Part shown: positions 57,544 through 64,000 of the stretch, in pieces
Layout: the number at the start of each line of letters is the position of its first letter
Position numbering within the stretch: the stretch's first letter is position 1
Assembly: GCA_000467715.1 (NCBI GenBank)
Contig: AJFK01000202.1
Coordinates: 1 to 64,000 of the forward strand
Length of the DNA stretch: 64,000 nucleotides
Direction of reading: 5' to 3'
DNA from: Hysterium pulicare CBS 123377
Taxonomy: Eukaryota > Ascomycota > Dothideomycetes > Hysteriales > Hysteriaceae
Notes under the pieces: generated by a model
Seen by the model: the letters and a program-made list of their open reading frames with translations, nothing else
Database searches by the model: none
What the model was told of the DNA's origin: nothing
Made by a program: the position numbers and the translations under genes

Positions 57544-60282
57544 TCAGACCGTGATGGTTCCATTCAGCCTGATATCCCTGGAGCTTGCTCCGACAGAGAC
57601 AGCGAAGCTGCCACTGGGAACAACCCATTGCTGCCTTCCAGAATCCCAGTAAGAGAGATCCTTCCTCCTCAGGGTGAAGGTCGCTGTGCCGCTTGAGCCT
57701 GCTGTGAGACTCAGTTTGGCAAACCCTCTCAATTGTCTAGGGGCCGTTGCAGGAGCCGACGCAGGCAATCCGATGTAGAGTTGAGCAACTTCAGCACCTG
57801 TCACGCTGCCGCTGTTCTGGATCTTCGCCGTAACTGTTGCCACGGTGTCATAGAGATCGCTGGCGCCACCAGGAGCTTTGGTACTTGCGGCTGGCCCCGA
57901 AGTCGCCTTCGAGTCGACAGTCAAATCCGAGTAAGTGAAATTGGTGTATGCTGGCAATATTGTCAGTGAAGCCTAGGGGTGTGACGAGATCAATGCTCCT
58001 TACACAATCCGAAACCAAACTCGAAGCGCGGAGCAATATTGCTCTTATCGAAATGCCTGTAATCGATGTACAAGCCTTCCGCATAGCTATCATCGCCGTT
58101 GGCAATATTCGTGCCATAGTCACTGGCTTCTTTTGCAATCGTGTATGGTAGCTTGCCGCTCGGCGACGTAGAGCCAAATAGGACATCAACAAGACCGTTT
58201 CCAGACTCCTGCCCAGGCAAGCCCGCCCACACAACGGCTACCACATTAGGATTATCAATGAAGCTTTCTAGAATTAGAGGTCCGACGCTATGGATGACGA
58301 CAATAGTCTTTTTGTTCACGGCCGCGACGGCCTTGACAAGATCGTTGCCTATTTTCACATATTAGCAATGGACTGATTTTCTTTTGAACAGTCGGAGAGC
58401 TGGGCATGTGAGCTTTCTCACCATTGTGCCAGGGATCAAGATTAAGACGGTCTCCTGCATTCTTTTCAACAGTGATGTAGCCCTCGCCAGAGTCAGCATT
58501 TATAAAGACAAGAGCTGCTTCGACGCTCTGCGCTGCCGAAGCCCCAGAACTGGTGGAATCGGTCGTCGACGTTGTAATCGTTGTTCCTTGGGCCTGCGCT
58601 TTGATGGCGTCCAATGGTGCAACAAGATACTATAACAGAGTTTGTGAGATCGAAGACAAGACGAACGGGAGTCGAGCAAACCTACCGGAAACTCTGCTGT
58701 TCCTGAGCCCCAGCCCATTGCGAGTGTGCCATCGTCGCATTGCCTATCAGCACAAGCGTTTGCGCCTTTCGGATTCACGATAGCATCCTGGCCAATGACA
58801 GCTAGACTCTTGGGCTTGTTCAATGGCAAGGCATTGCCAGTGTTTTTGAGCAGAACAATACCATCACGAGCGATAGCCCTGGCAACCGTCTTGTGAGTTC
58901 CTTGGACATCGTGCGTTCCAATGTTCCATGAATCGAAAGTGGCTGTTGGATAGCCGCTATCTTGCCCTACCAGATACCATGATGCAAGAATCCTGCGGAC
59001 CATATCATCGACTCTGCTTTGAGATATTTGTCCACTACTGACCGCACTTTGGAGCGCCGAGCCCCATAGAACATTCTTCTTGTTATAGTCGCTCCCCGGC
59101 ATTGTCATGTCCAGTCCAGCATTGGCACTCCCGGTCGTCGTATGTTGAGCATTCCTCGCTCTTCGTAAGTTTTTCACTTTACTTAGGCTGGATTTTAGAA
59201 AACTTACCAATCGGACATGACGTACCCCTGGAAGTTGAGCTCGTCCTTCAATAGGCCATTCAAAATCTTTCCATTTTCGCAAGCCCAGGTAGAGTTGATC
59301 TTATTGTAACTGCACATCACGCTCGCCACCTTCGTAACATACATTAGCATGGCATATTCTTCCAAAGCGGAACGGAGATCTCGTACATTAGCTTTCACGG
59401 CGTCCGCAAAAGGCCAGAGATATAATTCGTGCATAACACGATCCGCGATGTTCGCACTCATCGTGTCCCGATTCCTCTCTTGCTCATTGCCAATAAAATG
59501 CTTAGCATTAGCCTGAACACCCGCTCCTTGCATGCCAGTGATAGTTTGCTGCATAGCAATACCAGTCAAATAAGGATCAGGAGAGAAACCCTCCCAATTA
59601 CGGCCTCCGGTTGGTATCTTTCCTAGTGGGCCTGCGACAGGGCCGAGCTGCACATGGATACCGAGGGCTTTGCATTCTTCACCGAGAGCCGCCCCTCGCT
59701 GGTTCATGAGCGTGGTATCCCAAGTCGACGCGGCTTGAACGCCAGCAGGGAACGCAGTAGCTCCTTTGACATATCTTATACCGAGAGGACCGTCCTGAAG
59801 ACAGAGCGAAGGGAAACCTATAGAACCCGCCGGTTTAGTATTGCCAACGCACTTGCCGCCCTGCCAACCTACTCCCGTCACTATTCCAACCTTGTCGGAC
59901 ATCGAAAGCTAGGAAAAGGATCAGTCATTGAATAAAGTACCACGAAGCCTTGCGCTCGCAATACCTTGGCAAGGGCCGCATTAGCTTTTGTGTAGGCAGA
60001 AGCCCAATCTCCAACGGCTCCAGTGATACTCGCGTTGGCGGTCGAGCGTTTCGACATCCAGGATGGGTTCGGTACGCATTGAGAATAGTATTGAGTACTT
60101 TTTGAGCAGTAGTATCCGGACACACATTCTGTCGATCCAGTGTATCCATCACCTCCGCCTAAAGTAACTATTAGTGAGTTTATAGAAACATATAGCTTTG
60201 AAGACATACATTGGCTCCAAGCAGATTGCTCAGCTAGTGCGAGCGAGGCCGCGAGAAGTAGAGGTACAATGAACTCGCGCAT
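57544..60282 (-). CDS. Secreted beta-glucosidase GH3 with N-terminal CBM1
   Basis: This extracellular glycoside hydrolase family 3 enzyme probably releases glucose from cellobiose and other beta-glucosides. There are seven exons: 60282-60210, 60158-59965, 59908-59208, 59154-58686, 58629-58422, 58348-58004 and 57950-57544. All phases agree and the product has 798 residues. A signal peptide ([17 protein letters not shown]) is followed at once by a fungal cellulose-binding CBM1: [26 protein letters not shown]. The GH3 N-domain follows with [23 protein letters not shown] and [12 protein letters not shown]. The nucleophile Asp is in GYVMSDW, at an intron junction. The C-domain has KSLAVIG and [10 protein letters not shown]. 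The fibronectin-III-like end runs from [14 protein letters not shown]1 on the N-terminus is less usual for GH3 enzymes. Confidence 0.96.
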
Positions 60283-61647
60283 CGTAACAAATCTCAAAAT
60301 GAAAAGAGTAATCAGAAATAAGCCGCTCAAGGTCCGTGATCAAGGTTCATAAGGAATGTCATGCTTTTAAGTAGATCTCGAAGAACTTGGAGCGGAGCCC
60401 CAATTACCGCATAAAAGTAGGATCCAGATTGCTCTCTTGGCCGATAATACAAGCGACTCGGCCCTGTGACAGCATGACTTCTTGAGCGGTATCGCGGCTC
60501 AAATATATTGAAATTTGAGCGGCATGATCAAAATTCGTGGGGAACTGTAATGTTCTGTATGGGGTTAGGTGTGGCTAACGCATGACGGGCCGTGTCTCCT
60601 TGGATTTCATTCCGATGGGCAAGGATTGCCCTGTCCCGATCGAATAAGATGGTCCTTTAAGGCTGCCCTTACAGGTCGCCTCATCAGGAACGAGAGTTCT
60701 TCCGGTTAGCGTGGCGTTCTTTAATACCGAACCTCAGCCATCTCGAAAACCGGGGAGTGTTGATGCGAATATCAAAGGGTGCAAGTACATACGAGACCGA
60801 TTGGAGAAGTAGAAGAGCAGTTTGGAAGATTAATTCCCGTTATTGCAATATAACGTTGGTTTCGCTATTGGAGAGACAGTTTTTATTTCTACTCGTGCGT
60901 AGGATAGACGCAATTCCAAGGGTCACGACGGGTCTTAATAGGGAAAACGCCACTGTTGCCCTTCGAAGCATCAATTGACAGCATTGTAGAGCTTCCAAGC
61001 TTCGTATAAGATGCCTGTATCTACCCGACTCTGTGGAGTAAATCCCAGGGGCACACAAGCCGTTGGTGAGAAGTGGAATGGCGGGTGCCACAACACAGAA
61101 TGGTGCAGTACCAACAAGAGTATGACTGGATATGGCATCGCATTCTAGAGGTGAAAGCAAAAGCAAAGCAGTTTCGCTATTGCATCTATACGCAGGCACG
61201 GGAGTGGCATCTTCCCTCGGTGGACCAAAACTGCAGATCGGCGACCGGTGCAATATTGAGATTTGTAACAAATCTACCAAGGTAACAACGATCGGAACGT
61301 ACTCGGTCATGAACTTCGAAAACGTTGTAAACCAGGTTGAATATACTGGTGTAATAATTTACGGGACCTGTGACCCAGTTAAGGACTAGCTTGTGACGGT
61401 GAGGTACCTAAAGGCTGGTGACGTTGACAAGTGCTGCAACAACCATTGCGACGCTGTTCGGAAGGGTGGAGTGCCGTAAAGACGGCAAAGAGAGTTTGAC
61501 GGCCGCGTCTGTAATGGCTGCCGAGGTGGTTGACGGGATCCTGCGGAAGCGGGAGACCCTTCGGCGCCATCATATCTTAATCTTCAATACAAGTACCCCC
61601 AAACGACCCCGCAGATGAATGTGCCCATTCTCTGTGCGGCAAGTGTA
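60283..61647. other. Intergenic region
   Basis: This is the promoter of the glucosidase and the 3' flank of the zinc-cluster gene. Open frames at 60840-61310 (minus) and 61132-61389 (plus) show no recognisable content. Confidence 0.4.
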
Positions 61648-62979
61648 TCAAGGTGAACCTGGGTATTCGCAATCCTCAGATACCCTGGTGCAGTAGGAAC
61701 ACGAAGGTTTCGATTCATTGCATTTCCGCTTTCGTCGTCGACAATTGAGACAGCCCGTCCTGCTACGTTTGTTTACGCCGTTCTCTGCATACTGACAGAA
61801 TTCAGATGCTGCAACACAATTACTGCAAGATGGCTTGCTTCCATCACACTTTTTCTTATTTTGGCGGCACTTGGTACATGCGGTTCCTGGCCTCATTTTC
61901 TTTGATTCTTTTGTGGCTGAGCCGCCAGTTGAGTCGGTGCTATTTGCTTTTGAAAACTCTTTTGACATCTCTCTTTCTTGGGATGTCCCATCTGGGACCT
62001 GGCTTTGGGCTGAGACTAGGTTCTCTTTGCGGCGTCTCTTCTTCTGTGGCGTCGGTTTGTCTTGCGACAGGCCTGACGTGCTTGTCTGAGCTCTCTTTAC
62101 AGAACTTGGAGCAGCTGATGGGTCAAGTCCTGCGTGGATAAGGGAAGGAAGCTCACTGGGACAAGTCAGCATAAGTGCAAATATAGATGTTACGGCAAAG
62201 CCCCAAGCATCAAACATAAGACAGTTGCCATCTAAAAGACGGACATTTGTTCTTCCATTATACGTCGCTCGTAATGAAGTAATGACTTAAGCTTACCGCG
62301 CTGATGTTGTAGCAGTATGGTCATTCGCATGACGAGTAGATGTATCTCGATGAATCGGATTATGTCGATAGACCACATCTATGCATTCTTGCTTGATTGA
62401 AAACTTGATATGGATTGAACCTCCACAATCATAAGTTGGAAGGCGACTCGCAAGGGGCTGTTTGTCGACCGCATCGAGAGCTTCACCATCCTCATTCTCT
62501 TTCTTGTTGCCTCGGTTCTTCATATTCGCGGCTCGATCTCTATTTTGAAGAGAATCACTACATACGAACTTGAATCTGGTTCCGTCATCGGCGGCGTAGC
62601 CCCAGACTTGTCGTTCAGTGTACCGAAAACTGTCTGCATTCTGAACAGCATTGACGATACATTTCGCTAAGATTCTTTGCGGTTTTACTCTTTCTTTGCC
62701 ACTGATGGTCCGATAAAGGGTCTCGGCCACGTGGAGTCGCGAAACATTGCTAGGGAGAAGACCTAAGGATTCAAGACTGTTTTGGTCATCCAAGGATAAG
62801 TCGATGAATGAGCTCATAGAGAACAGGAACTGAGCCGCAATTGTTTCCGGAATAAGTGACCTGGACCCGCTCTGTAATTCATATTGAAGGTAAGAGCTCA
62901 GAGCTTCGAGATTTTGGCACTTGTATGTTGTCGATGGATTCGGACCTTTCTGGTATCGATGACGAGCACTGGCATTCAT
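61648..62979 (-). CDS. Protein with two tandem C-terminal Zn2Cys6 clusters
   Basis: This is a putative transcription factor. There are two exons, 62979-62297 and 62155-61648, around a 141-bp intron (62156-62296, GTAAGC...GCTGACTTGTCCCAG). They give 396 residues. The N-terminal ~225 residues form an unnamed domain ending in YDCGGSIHIKFSIKQ and VVYRHNPIHRD, a string I associate with unstudied fungal proteins. A basic linker (KPTPQKKRRRKEN) precedes two complete zinc clusters. The first is CTKCRQNKKKC with CSNCVAASEFC. The second is CLNCRRRKRKC with CSYCTRVSEDC. Both have exact C-x2-C-x6-C-x6-C-x2-C-x6-C spacing and are separated by about 11 residues. Zinc clusters are normally single and N-terminal. 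There is no fungal-specific transcription factor domain. Confidence 0.85.
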
Positions 62980-64000
62980 TTTGAACAGCCAGAATAACAG
63001 TTTGCCGACCTTAAATGGACCGGAAGAAATTCATGCTAATACCAGGCTCTTAAAGCATTCGGGAAAGGTGGTAGGGCGGAAAAGCTATTTTTCCGTGAAG
63101 CAAGGATCTGACAAAGGGTCGAGAGCGCTTCGAACACTCGTAAAACGCTAGCCACGAACTGAACCTTGGAATCCAAAGCATGCAGTTGCATAATCCGCCA
63201 TCTTATATAGAAACGGTATCGAGTGCTACCGATTCTTCATGGCTTGGCATGCGGCCTTAACTAGGATGAACAAACAGCACTCTGCAAACGTTTGCTTGCG
63301 CATCTGCACCACCAAGTCAAACATGTCAGCGTTTCTTCAATGCCAAGTTCGAAGTGACCAAACGGCTCGAATTGCAGAAGCTGTGGATAAATGCTGGCTT
63401 CAGCTTTCAATGCTCGTGTTCAAAATCATGCTTCAATCTAGCTGATGTTCGACTTTTGACGGATTTTAACGTCCAAGGAGACCAAACCACATTTTGTGTA
63501 ACCAATCGTATGCTGCTATCCATCACCAAGACGGTCGAGTCAGCGTGCCTATCTTGACGAATGACTCGGTTCTTCAATGAAATGGAACATTGACTCCTAG
63601 GGCTGCTGCATGAGACTGTGATAATGAAGAGCATTCGAGAAGGAGGGTGTTCTGAATATCGCGGTACCTAGGTATGTGCCTACCTAGGTATTGGGGAGGA
63701 TTGGCTAGGTAGGTATAGGGCTGGTGGGAAAATAAAATACCTACCTAGGTATCGATGCATGTGTAAAAAAGACGCTGTGCCGTATCGGGCTGGCTCTGAT
63801 TCCGCCGCGCCAGACCACACCTGCAACTCACAATCTCTCTGCGCCTCATACACCACGACTCTCTCTCTTTGATAGTACTTCGATTCAGCGCTGCTCCGAC
63901 TATTGCTCTAAAACTGTTCATCAAAATACCGATAACCCGACCCTCGTTCCTCGCCGATCGTTCGCTCCGCCTCCCGCCTTGAAACCTCGACCGCTCTGAC
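62980..64000. promoter_or_regulatory. Promoter and leader of a gene beyond the window
   Basis: The left part is the promoter of the zinc-cluster gene. At 63661-63753 there are at least five CCTAGGTA/TACCTAGG motifs, some overlapping. They are followed by a pyrimidine-rich plus-strand stretch to the window end, as seen upstream of other genes here. A plus-strand gene probably starts just beyond 64000. Confidence 0.5.

Noticed and set aside
1-64000. CRISPR arrays, rRNA or tRNA genes, intact transposons or virus-like elements
   Set aside because: None recognised on reading. tRNA genes cannot be fully excluded without a dedicated search.

Overview
The window is nuclear DNA of a filamentous ascomycete (Pezizomycotina). 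Most genes carry several short GT-AG introns (about 42-175 bp, many with CTAAC or CTGAC branch sites). CT-rich leaders are common, and the protein families are typical of this group: Zn2Cys6 factor, CBM1-GH3 glucosidase, Baeyer-Villiger monooxygenase, NmrA-like protein, and CPS-A small subunit with an arginine attenuator peptide. The class is probably Leotiomycetes, but that is an impression, not shown. I found no phage, CRISPR, rRNA or plasmid feature and no intact transposable element.

Layout. 0-7 kb: DNA polymerase X (pol4/lambda type, minus), a small secreted protein (plus), atg3 (minus), and a 2OG-Fe(II) oxygenase diverging from atg3. 7-13 kb: sparse DNA with one tentative small spliced gene, then an MDR oxidoreductase with an 18-nt exon and an NmrA-like protein. 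14-19 kb: a DUF3445 haem-type oxidase and a Baeyer-Villiger monooxygenase with a C-terminal membrane tail. 19-22 kb: gene-poor, with a 35-37 bp minisatellite. 22-27 kb: two uncharacterised low-complexity proteins. 27-35 kb: COP9 signalosome subunit CSN6, a polyol (xylitol/sorbitol-type) dehydrogenase, and an eight-exon epoxide hydrolase with one GC-AG intron. 36-38 kb: a pinin-domain protein and PHF5A/Rds3 back to back. 38-43 kb: a degenerate ~65 bp repeat array, a secreted M43 metalloprotease, and about 2.9 kb without a clear gene. 43-52 kb: a DUF300 membrane protein, a coiled-coil protein, and a GRAM/VASt sterol-transfer protein. 52-57 kb: an acinus-like SAP/RRM/RSB protein and arginine-specific carbamoyl-phosphate synthase small subunit with its leader uORF. 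57-63 kb: a CBM1-GH3 beta-glucosidase and a protein with two tandem zinc clusters. The last kilobase looks like the promoter and leader of a gene starting beyond the window.

How the genes relate. Three genes of the spliceosome/exon-junction world (pinin-type, PHF5A/Rds3, acinus-like) lie within 18 kb, two of them sharing a 314-bp promoter region. Oxidative enzymes are numerous (2OG oxygenase, two medium-chain dehydrogenases, NmrA-like, DUF3445, BVMO, epoxide hydrolase), but they are interspersed with housekeeping genes. There is no backbone synthase, so I do not call a biosynthetic cluster.

The most notable signal is in the leader of the CPS-A gene. The 24-codon arginine attenuator peptide can be read only by splicing across two introns, one flanking a 13-nt exon that carries its conserved core. 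Splicing could therefore switch arginine attenuation on or off.
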